A DNA stretch of 64,000 bases. It comes from Streptomyces sp. NBRC 109706 (GTDB lineage Bacteria; Actinomycetota; Actinomycetes; Streptomycetales; Streptomycetaceae). The translations under genes were made by a program, and so were the position numbers. A model generated the notes under the pieces. That model saw nothing but the letters and a program-made list of their open reading frames with translations, was not told where the DNA came from and did no database searches. The stretch covers positions 914,289 to 978,288 of the forward strand of contig NZ_BBOM01000005.1 of the NCBI RefSeq assembly GCF_000974485.1, in the 5' to 3' direction. How positions within the stretch are numbered: the first letter of the stretch is position 1; every line of letters starts with the position of its first letter. Below, in pieces: positions 18,520 to 29,713 of the stretch.

Positions 18520-19439
18520 TTCCTGGCCTCCTCGGCGTTCTTGGCGTCACCGGGGGCGCCCTCGCCGTCCGTTCCGCCTCGGCCGGCTCCGGTGGCACCC
18601 GGGCGGCCCGGGGCCTCCTCGCGGCCGTGGTGCCGGTTGGTGCGCTGCTCCAGCGCACGGACCGCGGCGAGCGCGTCCTCGTGCACCTCGCGCACCTGAC
18701 CACGGGCGCGCAGCGTCGGGTTGACGGTCAGCTCCGACGGGGTGCCGTCGGGCAGCAGGCCCGGCAGGTCGACGCCGTTGTGGCGGGCGTAGACGCCGGG
18801 CGCCGGCAGCGGCGGGAGCTGCTTGCCGCCGCGCACCCGCGCCTCGGCCAGCTCGCGCTGGCTCTTGGCGCGCTCCAGGCGCTCGCGGTGGGTGAGCAGC
18901 GTGGCGCCGATGGCGGCGATGGTCAGCAGCACCCCGGTGACCTCGAAGGCCACCACATAGCGGGTGAAGAGCAGCGAGGCCAACCCCTGGACGTTGCCCT
19001 CGGAGTTGGCCTGGGCGAGGCCGGTGAAGGAGCCCGTCGACGCCTGGCCGATGCCGGAGACCAGCAGCAGGCCGACGCCGAGGCCGAGCCCGGCGGCCAC
19101 CCAACGCTGGCCCTTCAGCGTCTCCTTGAGCGTGTCGGTATGGCTGACGCCGACCAGCATCAGCACGAAGAGGAAGAGCATCATCACGGCGCCGGTGTAG
19201 ACGACGATCTGCACCATGCCGAGGAAGTAGGCGCCGTTGGCCAGGTAGAACAGCGCCAGGATCACCATGGTGCCGGCGAGGCAGAGCGCGGAGTACACCG
19301 CGCGCTTCATCAGCACCGTGCCGAGGCCACCGAGCAGCGCGATCGGGCCGAGTAGCCAGAACTGCAGGGCCTCGCCCGTGGAGGTGGACGTCTCGGCGGC
19401 CAGCGACGTCCCGGCGGCCAGCGAGGCGAGGGCGCTCAT
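18516..19439 (-). CDS. nuoJ: NADH-quinone oxidoreductase subunit J
   Basis: A 307-aa membrane subunit with five predicted helices in residues ~25-215; '[24 protein letters not shown]' is the TM3 signature. A ~95-residue hydrophilic C-terminal extension (Glu/Arg/Gly-rich, ending '[10 protein letters not shown]') goes well beyond the E. coli form and is common in actinobacteria. ATG 19439 overlaps the nuoI stop (ATGA); the frame is open further upstream but that part is antisense-free nuoI coding sequence and is not used. Confidence 0.95.
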   Translation of the reverse strand: MSALASLAAGTSLAAETSTSTGEALQFWLLGPIALLGGLGTVLMKRAVYSALCLAGTMVILALFYLANGAYFLGMVQIVVYTGAVMMLFLFVLMLVGVSHTDTLKETLKGQRWVAAGLGLGVGLLLVSGIGQASTGSFTGLAQANSEGNVQGLASLLFTRYVVAFEVTGVLLTIAAIGATLLTHRERLERAKSQRELAEARVRGGKQLPPLPAPGVYARHNGVDLPGLLPDGTPSELTVNPTLRARGQVREVHEDALAAVRALEQRTNRHHGREEAPGRPGATGAGRGGTDGEGAPGDAKNAEEARK

Positions 19440-20083
19440 GAGCGCACCTCCGAATCGGCCGGGCCCTTGGGGTCGGTCAGCCGGGAGGCGGCGGCCAACG
19501 CGTCGTCGGCCTCGGCCCCTTCGGGCGTCTCGCCCTTGGACCAGGCGACCTGCCGCACGGTGCCCTGCGCGGCCTCGGTGACCTCGCCCCGGTAGTAGGA
19601 CTGTTCGTCCGTGCCCGGGTACATCGCGTGCGGCGCCTCGACCATGCCGTCCCTGAGCCCGGAGAGCAGCTCCTCCTTGGTGTAGATCAGGGAGGCGCGC
19701 GAACGGTCCGCCAGCTCGTACTCGTTGGTCATGGTGAGCGCGCGGGTGGGGCACGCCTCCACGCAGAGTCCGCAGAGGATGCAGCGCAGATAGTTGATCT
19801 GGTAGACGCGGCCGTAGCGTTCGCCCGGGGAGTAGCGCTCCTCCTCGGTGTTGTCCGCGCCCTCCACATAGATCGCGTCGGCGGGACAGGCCCAGGCGCA
19901 CAGCTCGCAGCCGATGCACTTCTCCAGGCCGTCCGGATGCCGGTTGAGCTGGTGCCGGCCGTGGAAACGGGGCGCGGTCGGCTTCTTCTCCTCCGGGTAC
20001 TGCTCGGTCATCCGCTTCTTGAACATGGCCTTGAAGGTCACGCCGAAGCCGGCCACCGGATTGTGGAACTCAGGCATCGTCAC
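19436..20083 (-). CDS. nuoI: NADH-quinone oxidoreductase subunit I (two 4Fe-4S clusters)
   Basis: A 215-aa (or 213-aa) ferredoxin-like peripheral-arm subunit. The two cluster motifs are '[12 protein letters not shown]' and '[12 protein letters not shown]', ligating N6a and N6b, the last links before cluster N2. A C-terminal extension of ~60 residues is acidic and not needed for clusters. Start is GTG 20083 or, more likely, ATG 20077, which has AAGGAGG 6 nt upstream. The 5' end overlaps the nuoH stop. Confidence 0.96.
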   Translation of the reverse strand: MTMPEFHNPVAGFGVTFKAMFKKRMTEQYPEEKKPTAPRFHGRHQLNRHPDGLEKCIGCELCAWACPADAIYVEGADNTEEERYSPGERYGRVYQINYLRCILCGLCVEACPTRALTMTNEYELADRSRASLIYTKEELLSGLRDGMVEAPHAMYPGTDEQSYYRGEVTEAAQGTVRQVAWSKGETPEGAEADDALAAASRLTDPKGPADSEVRS

Positions 20084-21485
20084 CCTCCTTTCCCTCGGAC
20101 GTGATGGCGGCGCCCGCCTTCTCGTCTGCCTCGGATCCCTCGGATCCCTCGGATCCGGCGGACCCGGCGGCCCTCTCGGCCCTGGAGCGGCGCCTCGGCA
20201 CCGGTGGCAGGGTCTGCCCTGGCAGTGGCGGCACCGGATACCCGCCGGCCAGCGGGTCGAACGGCTCCTCCGGCTGCTCCTCCTCGGCGGCCTCGCGCCG
20301 CTGTTCGGAGCGGTCCCTGAGGAAGTCGACGACCAGCGAGAGCAACAGCAGGACCAGCACTCCGCCGGCCACCCAGAGCACGATGTCCTGGAAGCCGTAG
20401 TCCTCGTTCTGCATCGCCCGCACGGTGGCCACCAGCATCAGCCAGACCAGCGCGATCGGGATCAGGACCTTCCAGCCCAGCACCATGAACTGGTCGTAGC
20501 GCACCCGGGGCAGCGAGGCGCGGATCCAGACGAAGAAGAAGATGACCGCGACCAGCTTCACGGTGAACCAGAGCATCGGCCACCAGCCGGAGTTGGCGCC
20601 CTCCCAGAAGCTGAGCGGCGCCGGCGCCCGCCAGCCGCCGAGGAAGAGGGTGACCATCAGGGCCGAGACGGTGACCGTGTGGATGTACTCGGACATCATG
20701 AAGAAGGCGAACTTGATGGACGAGTACTCGGTGAGATACCCGCCGACCAGGTCGCCCTCGGACTCCGGCATGTCGAACGGCGGGCGGTGCGCCTCGCCGA
20801 CCATGGCGATCATGTAGATCAGGAACGACACCGGGAGCAGGATCATGAACCAGCGGTCCTCCTGCGCCTCCACGATGGCCGAGGTGGACATCGATCCGGA
20901 GTAGAGGAAGACGGCGGCGAAGCTGAGGCCCATGGCGACCTCGTAGGAGATGATCTGCGCCGTGGCCCGCACCCCGCCGAGCAGCGGGTAGGTGGATCCG
21001 GAGGACCAGCCGGCGAGCACCGTGCCGTAGACCGCGATCGCCGCGGTGGCCAGCACATAGAGCAACGCGACCGGCAGATCGGTGAGTTGGAGCACCGTCT
21101 GGGTGCCGAAGATGCTCACCGGATCGTCGGCCGGGCCGAACGGGATCACCGCGATCGCCATCAGCGCCGGGATCGTCGCGAGCATCGGCGCCATGACGAA
21201 GAGCACCTTGTCGGAGCCCTTGACGACGATGTCCTCCTTCAGCATCAGCTTGATGCCGTCGGCGAGCGACTGGAGCAGGCCCCAGGGCCCGGCCCGGTTG
21301 GGGCCGATGCGCAGCTGCATCCAGCCGAGCACCTTGCGCTCCATCACGATGCAGACCAGCACCGTGCCCAGCAGGAACGCGAAGCAGAAGACGGCCTTGA
21401 TCAGGACCAGCCAGAAGGGGTCGTCGCCGAACATGGACAGATCGGCCTCCGCCGCCAGCCCGGTCGTGAGTTCCTCGGCCAGCAT
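20070..21485 (-). CDS. nuoH: NADH-quinone oxidoreductase subunit H
   Basis: A 471-aa membrane subunit at the junction with the peripheral arm, forming the quinone-access chamber. Signatures: '[37 protein letters not shown]', '[25 protein letters not shown]' and '[24 protein letters not shown]'. The last ~75 residues are a charged cytoplasmic tail with several Gly-Ser-Glu repeats (nt ~20130-20165). ATG 21485 overlaps the nuoG stop codon by one base (TGATG). The open frame continues upstream into nuoG but is not used. Confidence 0.96.
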   Translation of the reverse strand: MLAEELTTGLAAEADLSMFGDDPFWLVLIKAVFCFAFLLGTVLVCIVMERKVLGWMQLRIGPNRAGPWGLLQSLADGIKLMLKEDIVVKGSDKVLFVMAPMLATIPALMAIAVIPFGPADDPVSIFGTQTVLQLTDLPVALLYVLATAAIAVYGTVLAGWSSGSTYPLLGGVRATAQIISYEVAMGLSFAAVFLYSGSMSTSAIVEAQEDRWFMILLPVSFLIYMIAMVGEAHRPPFDMPESEGDLVGGYLTEYSSIKFAFFMMSEYIHTVTVSALMVTLFLGGWRAPAPLSFWEGANSGWWPMLWFTVKLVAVIFFFVWIRASLPRVRYDQFMVLGWKVLIPIALVWLMLVATVRAMQNEDYGFQDIVLWVAGGVLVLLLLSLVVDFLRDRSEQRREAAEEEQPEEPFDPLAGGYPVPPLPGQTLPPVPRRRSRAERAAGSAGSEGSEGSEADEKAGAAITSEGKEGDDA

Positions 21486-24013
21486 CACGCGTTCACCTCC
21501 TCGGTGGCCTGCGAAGCGGCCGAAGTCAAGGCGGCGACCTGGACCAGCTGGCCCGGGCGGGCGCCCAGGTCCTGGTAGGCGCCGCCGCCAACGGAGTTCA
21601 GCGGCAGCCAGACCACGCGGTCCGGCAGCTCGTCGGTCACATACAGCGGCAGGGTGACCGTGCCGGCGGGCCCGGTCACGGCGAGCGGATCGCCGTGGGC
21701 GACGCCGGCCTCCTCGGCGGTGGCCGGCGAGAGGCGCGCGACGGCGGCGTGCCGGGTGGCGGCCAGCGCCTCGTCGCCCTGCTGCAACAGGCCCTGGTCG
21801 AGCAGGAGTCGGTGCCCGGCGAGCACCGCCTCGCCGGCCCCCGGTCGGGGCAGTTCGGTGGGCGTCGCGGTCGGGCCGAGCGGCAGGGCGCCCGTCCACT
21901 CGGCGAGTCCGTCCAACTCGGCGCGCAGCGTGTTGATATCGGGCAGGCCCAGGTGGACGTCCATCGCGTCGGCCAGCATCTGGAGCGCGCGGGCGTCGGT
22001 CTGGGTCTGCCGCCTGGTCATCTGGTCGGGCTTGATGGCGGCGGCGAACGGGCGGGCGCGGCCCTCCCAGTTGAGGAAGGTGCCCTCCTTCTCGACCACG
22101 GCCGAGACCGGCAGCACCACGTCGGCCCGTTCGGTCACCTCGGAAGGACGCAGCTCCAGGCTGAGCAGGAAGCCACGCTCGGCGACCGTGTCCAACGCCC
22201 TGCGGGCGAGCGCGGGATCCGGCAGGTCGGCCACCTCGACACCGGCCACCACCAGGGCGTCCAACGCGCCTTCGGCGGCGGCGGCGAGGATGCCGGCGGT
22301 GTCCCTGGCCGGCGCCTCGGGCAGCGCGCCCAGGCCCCAGGCGGCGGCCACCTCGCGGCGGGCGTCGGCGTCCGACTCGGGCCGGCCGCCGGGCAGCAGC
22401 CCGGGCAGCGCGCCCGTCTCGATCGCGCCCCGCTCGCCGGCCCGGCGCGGGATCCACACCAGCGTCGCGCCGGTCGCGGCGCCGGCGGCCACGGCCGCCG
22501 TGTACCCGCCGGACACGCCGGCCAGCCGCTCGCCGACGATCAGCAGGGCGCCGGGCTGGCGCAGCGCCTCGGCGGCGCGCCGGCCCTCGGCGCCGAGCGC
22601 CGGGTCGTTGCCGGCGAGCGCCTCCAGCCAGTCGGGCTCGGTGCCGGGCGCGGCCGGCAGCAGCGTGCCGTCCGTCTTGGCCAGGCCACGGGTGATGTGG
22701 CTGGCGATGCTGAAGATCCGCTGGCCGTGCTTGCGGTTGGCCTTGCGCAGCCGCAGGAAGACGCCGGGGGCCTCCTCCTCGGACTCGAAGCCGACCAGCA
22801 GCACGGCGGGGGCCGACTCCAGGGCGCGGTAGGTGACTCCGGCGCCGTCCAGGTCCTGGCCGTGGCCCGCGATCCGGCTGGCGAGGAACGCGGCCTCCTC
22901 CGGGCTGTGCACCCGGGCGCGGAAGTCGATGTCGTTGCTGCCGAGGGCGACCCTGGCGAACTTGGCGTAGGCGTAGGTGTCCTCGACGGTGAGCCGTCCG
23001 CCGGTGAGGACGCCGGCCCGGCCCCTGGCGCCGGCCAGCCCGGCGGCCGCGGCGCGCAGCGCCTCCGGCCAGCTGGCGGGGGCCAGTTCACCCGTCTCGG
23101 CGTCCCGCACCAGCGGGACGGTGAGCCGGTCGGGGCGCTGGGCGTAGCGGAACGCGAAGCGGCCCTTGTCGCAGATCCACTCCTCGTTGACCTCGGGTTC
23201 GTCGGCGGCCAGCCGGCGCATCACCTTGCCGCGCCGGTGGTCGGTACGGGTGGCGCAGCCGCCGGCGCAGTGCTCGCAGACGCTGGGCGAGGAGACCAGG
23301 TCGAACGGGCGGGAACGGAACCGGTAGGCGGCCGAGGTGAGGGCGCCGACCGGGCAGATCTGGATGGTGTTGCCGGAGAAGTAGGACTCGAACGGGTCCC
23401 CCTGTCCGGTGCCGACCTGCTGGAGCGCGCCGCGCTCGATGAGTTCGATCATCGGGTCGCCGGCGACCTGGTTGGAGAAGCGGGTGCAGCGGGCGCAGAG
23501 CACACAGCGCTCGCGGTCCAGCAGCACCTGTGCCGAGATCGGCACCGGCTTCTCGTAGGTGCGCTTGGCGCCGTCGAAGCGGCTGTCCGGATCGCCGTGC
23601 GACATCGCCTGGTTCTGCAGGGGGCATTCGCCGCCCTTGTCGCAGACCGGGCAGTCCAGCGGGTGGTTGATCAGCAGCAGCTCCATCACGCCGCGCTGTG
23701 CCTTCTCGGCGACCGGCGAGGTGAGATGGGTGCGGACCACCATGCCCTCGGTGCAGGTGATGGTGCAGGAGGCCATCGGCTTGCGCTGGCCCTCCACCTC
23801 CACGATGCACTGCCGGCAGGCGCCGGCCGGGTCGAGCAGCGGATGGTCGCAGAACCGGGGGATCTCGATGCCGAGTTGTTCGGCGGCCCGGATCACCAGG
23901 GTGCCCTTGGGCACGGAGATCTCGATGCCGTCGATGGTCAGGGTGACCAGATCGGCCCGGGGCGGCTTGGCTGCCTGCCCGCCACCGCTCTTGGCGTCGG
24001 TGGTGACCGTCAT
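21485..24013 (-). CDS. nuoG: NADH-quinone oxidoreductase subunit G
   Basis: An 842-aa peripheral-arm iron-sulfur subunit with a molybdopterin-oxidoreductase-like fold. The N-terminal 2Fe-2S ferredoxin domain has '[21 protein letters not shown]'. It is followed by an HxxxCxxC-type region ('[17 protein letters not shown]'), a 4Fe-4S set ('[10 protein letters not shown]') and '[15 protein letters not shown]'. The C-terminal two thirds are the degenerate molybdopterin-binding part. Start ATG 24013 overlaps the nuoF stop by 4 nt. It conducts electrons from FMN in NuoF towards NuoI. Confidence 0.96.
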   Translation of the reverse strand: MTVTTDAKSGGGQAAKPPRADLVTLTIDGIEISVPKGTLVIRAAEQLGIEIPRFCDHPLLDPAGACRQCIVEVEGQRKPMASCTITCTEGMVVRTHLTSPVAEKAQRGVMELLLINHPLDCPVCDKGGECPLQNQAMSHGDPDSRFDGAKRTYEKPVPISAQVLLDRERCVLCARCTRFSNQVAGDPMIELIERGALQQVGTGQGDPFESYFSGNTIQICPVGALTSAAYRFRSRPFDLVSSPSVCEHCAGGCATRTDHRRGKVMRRLAADEPEVNEEWICDKGRFAFRYAQRPDRLTVPLVRDAETGELAPASWPEALRAAAAGLAGARGRAGVLTGGRLTVEDTYAYAKFARVALGSNDIDFRARVHSPEEAAFLASRIAGHGQDLDGAGVTYRALESAPAVLLVGFESEEEAPGVFLRLRKANRKHGQRIFSIASHITRGLAKTDGTLLPAAPGTEPDWLEALAGNDPALGAEGRRAAEALRQPGALLIVGERLAGVSGGYTAAVAAGAATGATLVWIPRRAGERGAIETGALPGLLPGGRPESDADARREVAAAWGLGALPEAPARDTAGILAAAAEGALDALVVAGVEVADLPDPALARRALDTVAERGFLLSLELRPSEVTERADVVLPVSAVVEKEGTFLNWEGRARPFAAAIKPDQMTRRQTQTDARALQMLADAMDVHLGLPDINTLRAELDGLAEWTGALPLGPTATPTELPRPGAGEAVLAGHRLLLDQGLLQQGDEALAATRHAAVARLSPATAEEAGVAHGDPLAVTGPAGTVTLPLYVTDELPDRVVWLPLNSVGGGAYQDLGARPGQLVQVAALTSAASQATEEVNA

Positions 24014-25371
24014 GCGTTCACCTCCTGGTGGGTCGCGCTGTCCGACCAGGCGGTGGACTTGGCGGGGTCGAAGGGGCAGCCGCGCTCGGTGATGTGCTGT
24101 TCGTACTCGGCGCGGAAGTGTTTGAGCGAGGAGTAGATCGGGCTGGCCGCGCCGTCGCCGAGGGCGCAGAACGACTTGCCGTTGATGTTGTCGGCGATGT
24201 CGGCGATCTTGTCCAGATCGCTGAGCAGCGCCTTGCCGGCCTCGATGTCGCGCATCAACTGGACCAGCCAGTAGGTGCCCTCACGGCAGGGGGTGCACTT
24301 GCCGCAGGACTCGTGGGCGTAGAACTCGGTCCAGCGGGTGACGGCGCGGACCACGCAGGTGGTCTCGTCGAAGCACTGCAGGGCCTTGGTGCCGAGCATG
24401 GATCCGGCGGCGCCGACGCCCTCGTAGTCCAGCGGGACGTCGAGGTGTTCGTCGGTGAGCAGCGGCGTGGACGAGCCGCCCGGCGTCCAGAACTTCAGCC
24501 GGTGGCCCGGGCGCATTCCGCCGCTGAGCTGGAGGAGTTCGCGCAGCGTGATGCCGAGCGGCGCCTCGTACTGGCCGGGGCGGGCGACATGTCCCGACAG
24601 GGAGTAGAGCGTGAACCCGGGGGACTTCTCGCTGCCCATGGAGCGGAACCAGTCCTTGCCCCGGTCCATGATGGCGGGAACCGAGGCGATCGACTCGACG
24701 TTGTTCACCACGGTGGGGCAGGCGTAGAGGCCGGCCACGGCGGGGAACGGCGGGCGGAGCCTGGGCTGTCCGCGTCGGCCCTCCAGGGAGTCGAGCAGCG
24801 CGGTCTCCTCGCCGCAGATATAGGCGCCGGCGCCGGCGTGCACGGTGATCTCCAGATCGCCGCCCTCGCCGAGCGCGCCCTTGCCGAGGTAGCCGGCGGC
24901 GTGCGCCTCGGCCACGGCGGCGTGGAGGCGGCGCAGCACGGGCACGACCTCGCCGCGCAGATAGATGAAGGCGTGGTTGGAGCGGATCGCGTGGCAGGCG
25001 ATGATGATGCCCTCGACGAGGGAGTGCGGGTTGGCGTAGAGCAGCGGGATGTCCTTGCAGGTCCCCGGCTCGGACTCGTCCGCGTTGACCACCAGGTAGT
25101 GCGGTTTGCCGTCGCCCTGCGGGATGAACTGCCACTTCATCCCGGTGGGGAAGCCGGCGCCGCCCCGGCCGCGCAGCCCGGACTCCTTGACGTAGGCGAT
25201 GACATCGTCGGGCGCCATGGCCAGCGCCTTGCCCAGGCCCCGGTAGCCGCCGTTCTTGCGGTAGACGTCGAGCGTCCAGGACTCGGGCTGGTCCCAGGCC
25301 TCGGACAGCACGGGGGCGAGCAGCTTCCTCGGGGTCGTCTCGTTGACGTCGTCCGTGGTCACGGTCATCAC
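24010..25371 (-). CDS. nuoF: NADH-quinone oxidoreductase subunit F (NADH and FMN site)
   Basis: A 453-aa NADH-oxidising subunit. '[16 protein letters not shown]' is the glycine-rich FMN/NADH site, '[13 protein letters not shown]' and '[19 protein letters not shown]' follow, and '[15 protein letters not shown]' ligates 4Fe-4S cluster N3. Two ATG codons in tandem (25371 and 25368) could start it; the first overlaps the nuoE stop. Product is cytoplasmic, docked on the membrane arm. Confidence 0.97.
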   Translation of the reverse strand: MMTVTTDDVNETTPRKLLAPVLSEAWDQPESWTLDVYRKNGGYRGLGKALAMAPDDVIAYVKESGLRGRGGAGFPTGMKWQFIPQGDGKPHYLVVNADESEPGTCKDIPLLYANPHSLVEGIIIACHAIRSNHAFIYLRGEVVPVLRRLHAAVAEAHAAGYLGKGALGEGGDLEITVHAGAGAYICGEETALLDSLEGRRGQPRLRPPFPAVAGLYACPTVVNNVESIASVPAIMDRGKDWFRSMGSEKSPGFTLYSLSGHVARPGQYEAPLGITLRELLQLSGGMRPGHRLKFWTPGGSSTPLLTDEHLDVPLDYEGVGAAGSMLGTKALQCFDETTCVVRAVTRWTEFYAHESCGKCTPCREGTYWLVQLMRDIEAGKALLSDLDKIADIADNINGKSFCALGDGAASPIYSSLKHFRAEYEQHITERGCPFDPAKSTAWSDSATHQEVNA

Positions 25372-26225
25372 TCACCCTCCTCGGCGGTCGGGCCCGCGGG
25401 GTGCTGCGGGTCCGACGCCGAAGTCTGCTGGGGGGCGTCATGGGAGCTGGGGTGCTGAGCCGGCCGCTCGGCGTCCGACAGGGCCGGCACCTCGGGGTGG
25501 CGCGGGGTGACCACCGCGCCCTGGGCCGACTCGCCCTTGGCGAGGCGGAGTCCGGCCAGCGAGGCGGGCCCGGCGCTGCCGCCGGCGGCGACGGCGCCGG
25601 GGCGTTCGTCGGGGAAGCCGGCCAGGATGCGGGCGGTGCGCTTGAAGTCGCAGAGCGGGGCGCCCCTGGTGGGGACGACCTCCTCGCCGGCGCGCAGCTG
25701 GTCGACGAGCGCCTTGGCGGACTCGACTGTCTGGTTGTCGAAGAACTCCCAGTTGATCATCAGCACGGGCGCGAAGTCGCAGGCCGCGTTGCACTCGATG
25801 TGCTCCAGCGTGACCTTGCCGTCCTCGGTGGTCTCGCCGTTGCCGAGGGCCAGGTGTTCCTGGAGCGCGGCGAAGATGGCGTCGCCGCCGAGCACCGCGC
25901 AGAGCGTGTTGGTGCAGACGCCGACCTGGTAGTCGCCGGAGGGGCGGCGCCGGTACATCGAGTAGAACGTGGCGACGGCCGTCACCTCGGCCGTGGTCAG
26001 CTCCAGCACGTCGGCGCAGAACTGCATGCCGGTGCGGGTGACATAGCCCTCCTCCGACTGCACCAGGTGCAGCAGCGGGAGCAGCGCGGAGCGGCTGTCC
26101 GGGTAGCGGGCGACGACCTCGGCGGCGTCCGCCTCAAGCCGCGCCCTCACCTCGGCGGGGTAGCTGGCGGCCGGCGGCTGCGGCATCCCCAGCGGCACCC
26201 CGCGGTTCTCAGCGGTGGCTGTCAT
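25368..26225 (-). CDS. nuoE: NADH-quinone oxidoreductase subunit E
   Basis: A 285-aa thioredoxin-like subunit binding 2Fe-2S cluster N1a through 'CTNTLC' and 'CNAACD'. Residues 1-~185 match the family. The last ~100 are a low-complexity Ala/Pro/Ser/Gln-rich tail not found in the E. coli subunit (about 166 aa) but usual in streptomycetes. ATG-overlap coupling with nuoD upstream and nuoF downstream. Confidence 0.96.
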   Translation of the reverse strand: MTATAENRGVPLGMPQPPAASYPAEVRARLEADAAEVVARYPDSRSALLPLLHLVQSEEGYVTRTGMQFCADVLELTTAEVTAVATFYSMYRRRPSGDYQVGVCTNTLCAVLGGDAIFAALQEHLALGNGETTEDGKVTLEHIECNAACDFAPVLMINWEFFDNQTVESAKALVDQLRAGEEVVPTRGAPLCDFKRTARILAGFPDERPGAVAAGGSAGPASLAGLRLAKGESAQGAVVTPRHPEVPALSDAERPAQHPSSHDAPQQTSASDPQHPAGPTAEEGE

Positions 26226-27553
26226 CGGTCAACGCCTCCCATCACGGGGTCGATGGACGCCACCGCGACGATGACGTCGGCGACCATGCCGCCCTCGCAC
26301 ATCGCCGCCATGGACTGGAGGTTGGTGAACGAGGGGTCCCGGAAGTGGACCCGGTAGGGGCGGGTACCGCCGTCGCTCACCATGTGCACGCCCAGCTCGC
26401 CCTTGGCGGACTCGACCGCCGTGTACACCTGCCCTGCCGGGACCCGGAAGCCCTCGGTGACCAGCTTGAAGTGGTGGATCAGGGCCTCCATGGAGGTGCC
26501 CATGATGTTCTTGATGTGGTCGAGCGAGTTGCCCATCCCGTCCGGGCCCAGGGCCAGTTGGGCGGGCCAGGCGATCTTCTTGTCGGCCACCATCACGGGG
26601 CCCGGCTCCAGCCGCTCGACGCACTGCTCGATGATTCGCAGCGACTGCCGCATCTCCTCCAGGCGCAGCAGGAACCGCCCGTAGGAGTCGCAGGTGTCGG
26701 TGGTGGGGACCTCGAAGTCGTAGTTCTCGTAGCCGCAGTACGGGTCGGACTTGCGCAGGTCGTGCGGGAGGCCGGCGGAGCGCAGGATCGGCCCGGTGGC
26801 GCCGAGCGCCAGCGCGCCGGCCAGGTCGAGATAGCCGACGTCCTGCAGCCGGGCCTTGAAGACCGGGTTGCCGGTGCAGAGCTTGTCGTACTCGGGCAGG
26901 TTCTTGCGCATCGTCCTGACGTACTCGCGCAGCGCGTCGATGGCGCCGGGCGGCAGGTCCTGGGCGAGGCCGCCGGGGCGGATGAAGGCGTGGTTCATCC
27001 GCAGCCCGGTGATCAACTCGAAGATGTCCAGGCAGTGTTCGCGGTCCCGGAAGCCGTACATCATCACCGTGGTCGCGCCCAGCTCCATGCCGCCGGTGGC
27101 GACGGCGACAAAGTGCGAGGCGAGGCGGTTGACCTCCATCAGCAGCACCCGGATCACGCTGGCCCGGTCCGGGACCTGGTCGGTGATGCCGAGCAGCTTC
27201 TCCACGCCCAGGCAGTACGCCGCCTCGTTGAAGAGCGGCGTCAGGTAGTCCATGCGCGTGACGAACGTGGGGCCCTGCGCCCAGGTGCGGTATTCGAGGT
27301 TCTTCTCGATCCCGGTGTGCAGATAGCCGATGCCGGCGCGGGCCTCCGTGACCGTCTCGCCGTCGATCTCCAGGATCAGCCGCAACACCCCGTGCGTGGA
27401 CGGGTGTTGGGGACCCATGTTGACGACGATCCGCTCGTCGTCGGCAGATTCGACGGCGGCGGCGAACTCGTCCCAGTCGCCTCCGGTGACGGTGTAGACC
27501 GTGCCTTCGGTGGTCTCCCTGGCCTCGGCGGGCCGGGTGGCGTGTGTGGTCAT
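26222..27553 (-). CDS. nuoD: NADH-quinone oxidoreductase subunit D
   Basis: A 443-aa 49-kDa-type subunit that helps form the quinone pocket. '[22 protein letters not shown]' carries the quinone-site His, and '[14 protein letters not shown]' and the final '[25 protein letters not shown]' are invariant landmarks. It is separate from nuoC, not fused as in E. coli. ATG 27553 overlaps the nuoC stop. Confidence 0.97.
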   Translation of the reverse strand: MTTHATRPAEARETTEGTVYTVTGGDWDEFAAAVESADDERIVVNMGPQHPSTHGVLRLILEIDGETVTEARAGIGYLHTGIEKNLEYRTWAQGPTFVTRMDYLTPLFNEAAYCLGVEKLLGITDQVPDRASVIRVLLMEVNRLASHFVAVATGGMELGATTVMMYGFRDREHCLDIFELITGLRMNHAFIRPGGLAQDLPPGAIDALREYVRTMRKNLPEYDKLCTGNPVFKARLQDVGYLDLAGALALGATGPILRSAGLPHDLRKSDPYCGYENYDFEVPTTDTCDSYGRFLLRLEEMRQSLRIIEQCVERLEPGPVMVADKKIAWPAQLALGPDGMGNSLDHIKNIMGTSMEALIHHFKLVTEGFRVPAGQVYTAVESAKGELGVHMVSDGGTRPYRVHFRDPSFTNLQSMAAMCEGGMVADVIVAVASIDPVMGGVDR

Positions 27554-28278
27554 CAGCTGTACGACCTCCGCTGGTCGGGTGCCGGGATCTGGGCGCCCTT
27601 GTACTCGACGGGGATGCCGCCGAGCGGGTAGTCCTTGCGCTGCGGAAAGCCCTGCCAGTCGTCGGGCATCATGATCCGGGTGAGCGCCGGGTGCCCGTCG
27701 AAGACCAGGCCGAAGAAGTCGTAGACCTCACGCTCGTGCCAGTCGTTGGTCGGGTAGGTGTCCACGACCGAGGGCAGATGGGGGTCGCTGTCCGGGACGC
27801 TGACCTCGACGCGGATCAGCCGGCCGTGGGTCAACGACCGCAGGTGGTAGACCGCGTGCAGCTCGCGGCCCGTGTCCGTGGGGTTGTGCACGCCGCTCAC
27901 GCCGGTACACAGCTCGAAGCGGAGCGCCGGATCGTCGCGCAGCGTGCGGCAGACGACCGGGAGGTGTTCGCGGGCGATGTGGAACGTGATCTCGTCCCGG
28001 TCCACCACGGTCTTCTCGATGGCGGTCTCCGGGGCGATCCCCTGCTCCTCCAGGGCGCCCTCCAACTCGTCGGCGACCTCGTCGAAGTAGCCGCCGTAGG
28101 GCCGCTGGCTGGCGCCCGGCATCCGAACGACGCGTTCGAGGCCGCCGTAACCGCTGGTGTCGCCGCCGTTGTTGGCGCCGAACATGCCGCGCCTGCGGGC
28201 GATCGGCTCGCCCTCGCCCCTGGCCGCCGGAACGCCGCTTGTGCTCGTGTTCTCGTTCTCCTGACCCGCGTCGCTCAC
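27553..28278 (-). CDS. nuoC: NADH-quinone oxidoreductase subunit C
   Basis: A 241-aa 30-kDa-type subunit. The C-terminal signature '[50 protein letters not shown]' is complete. The first ~65 residues are a low-complexity, actinobacterial-type extension. GTG start at 28278 overlaps the nuoB stop (GTGA). Confidence 0.97.
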   Translation of the reverse strand: MSDAGQENENTSTSGVPAARGEGEPIARRRGMFGANNGGDTSGYGGLERVVRMPGASQRPYGGYFDEVADELEGALEEQGIAPETAIEKTVVDRDEITFHIAREHLPVVCRTLRDDPALRFELCTGVSGVHNPTDTGRELHAVYHLRSLTHGRLIRVEVSVPDSDPHLPSVVDTYPTNDWHEREVYDFFGLVFDGHPALTRIMMPDDWQGFPQRKDYPLGGIPVEYKGAQIPAPDQRRSYS

Positions 28279-28829
28279 CGCAGCAGCCCCTTCATCTCGA
28301 TGGTGGGGAGGGCCTTCATCGCGGCCTCCTCCGCCTCCCGGGCGGCCTGCTCGCGGTTGACGCCGAGCTTCTCCTCACGGATCTTGGAGTGCAGCTTGAT
28401 GATCGCGTCCATCAGCATCTCGGGGCGCGGCGGGCAGCCGGGCAGGTAGATGTCGACCGGGACGATGTGGTCGACGCCCTGGACGATCGCGTAGTTGTTG
28501 AACATGCCGCCGGACGAGGCGCAGACGCCCATGGAGATAACCCACTTGGGGTTCGGCATCTGGTCGTAGACCTGGCGCAGCACGGGCGCCATCTTCTGGC
28601 TGACCCGACCGGCCACGATCATCAGATCGGCCTGTCGCGGCGAGCCGCGGAACACCTCCATGCCGAACCGCGCCAGGTCGTAGCGGCCGGCGCCGGTGGT
28701 CATCATCTCGATGGCGCAGCAGGCCAGACCGAAGGTGGCGGGGAAGATGGAGCTCTTCCGCGCCAGCCCGGCCACCTCCTCGACGGTGCTGAGCAGGAAC
28801 CCGCTGGGGATCTTGTCTTCCAGGCCCAT
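28275..28829 (-). CDS. nuoB: NADH-quinone oxidoreductase subunit B
   Basis: A 184-aa subunit carrying cluster N2, the electron donor to quinone. The four ligands are present: tandem Cys in '[10 protein letters not shown]', then 'GVCASSGG' and 'LPGCPPRPE'. ATG 28829; 110 bp separate it from nuoA, the largest gap in the operon. Normal length. Confidence 0.97.
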   Translation of the reverse strand: MGLEDKIPSGFLLSTVEEVAGLARKSSIFPATFGLACCAIEMMTTGAGRYDLARFGMEVFRGSPRQADLMIVAGRVSQKMAPVLRQVYDQMPNPKWVISMGVCASSGGMFNNYAIVQGVDHIVPVDIYLPGCPPRPEMLMDAIIKLHSKIREEKLGVNREQAAREAEEAAMKALPTIEMKGLLR

Positions 28830-28939
28830 GTGTCAGTGCCCTTCCTCGCGTGGTGTCGCCCCGCGTCGTGTGGGGGCTCCGGTGGGAGGCGGTGTCCGAG
28901 GTGCCGTCCCGGTCGTCCCGGCGCTCGACGCCCGTGTCC

Positions 28940-29299
28940 TCAGTCCCACTCAAGGCCCCCTCGCCGCCAGTCGTACGCGTAGGCGACGCCGATCAGGCCG
29001 ACGAAGACCAACATCTGCACGAGCCCGAACATCCCCAGCGCGTCGAAGTGCACGGCCCAGGGATAGAGAAAGACGATCTCGATGTCGAAGATGATGAACA
29101 ACATCGCCGTCAGGTAGTACTTGACGGGGAACCGCCCGCCGCCTGCGGGTTGCGGGGTGGGCTCGACGCCGCACTCGTAGGCGTCCAGTTTGGCGCGGTT
29201 GTACCGCCTGGGGCCGATCAACGCGGCCGCGACCACGGAGAAGACGGCGAATCCCGCCGCTAGGGCGCCCAGTACGAGGATGGGCACATACGCGTTCAC
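28940..29299 (-). CDS. nuoA: NADH-quinone oxidoreductase subunit A
   Basis: A 119-aa, three-helix membrane subunit, first gene of the operon. 'KLDAYECGVEP' is the conserved loop near the quinone channel and 'IIFDIEIVFLYPWAV' the second helix with conserved acidic residues. GTG start at 29299. A Rex-like operator lies 55-72 bp upstream (29354-29371), predicting repression of nuo at low NADH/NAD+ and induction at high ratio. Confidence 0.97.
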   Translation of the reverse strand: MNAYVPILVLGALAAGFAVFSVVAAALIGPRRYNRAKLDAYECGVEPTPQPAGGGRFPVKYYLTAMLFIIFDIEIVFLYPWAVHFDALGMFGLVQMLVFVGLIGVAYAYDWRRGGLEWD

Positions 29300-29353
29300 G
29301 CCACCTCGCTCCTTCCAGTCGTCGGCGACTGCGCTACCACGAAGATCATCGCT

Positions 29354-29371
29354 ATGTGAGTCAGTTCACAA
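29354..29371 (-). promoter_or_regulatory. Probable Rex (redox-sensing repressor) operator upstream of nuoA
   Basis: On the minus strand the site reads TTGTGAACTGACTCACAT. It fits the Rex consensus TGTGAAC-N3-TTCACA at all but one defined position. Rex control of the nuo operon is established in Streptomyces coelicolor. The same bases also make TGTGA-N6-TCACA, the classical CRP half-site arrangement, so a Crp-family protein is an alternative. Confidence 0.7.
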
Positions 29372-29713
29372 GGCTGCAGAGCATCCTATGCCCGGACCCC
29401 TGTGACCTTCGACACGGGGTCGCCCAAGAAGTTTGTGATCTCTCCCACCCGCCCATTTCCCCCAATGCGCACCACCGCATGACTTTTCACCTGTCGTCGT
29501 CATTTAACAACGATGCGCTGAACAAGCCCCGGATGACGGCACTTGGGGGGCGATTCGAACGCCCGGCTCGTACCACTTGATGCACATACCAAGCAAATTC
29601 GCGAAGGGAACCGGCCGGTGATATAGCCCAGGTCATGACGCCACCAACGGATGCGCGTCCGCACTCCGTCACCGGCTCGACCGGGATGGACCCCGGTTCT
29701 AGAGTGGTGGCAC
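29372..29713. other. nuo / transporter divergent intergenic region
   Basis: No gene is supported here. The region has lower GC than its surroundings around 29420-29620. A T-arm-like sequence at ~29546-29565 is not part of a full tRNA. At its right end TAGAGT (29700-29705) with TCGACC 17 nt upstream makes a plausible promoter for the TauE/SafE gene, with GTG 29714 eight nt later and no Shine-Dalgarno. Confidence 0.4.

Noticed and set aside
29546..29566. tRNA T-arm-like sequence before the TauE/SafE gene
   Set aside because: The stem and GATTCGAAC loop are present but no anticodon arm, D arm or acceptor stem can be folded around it.
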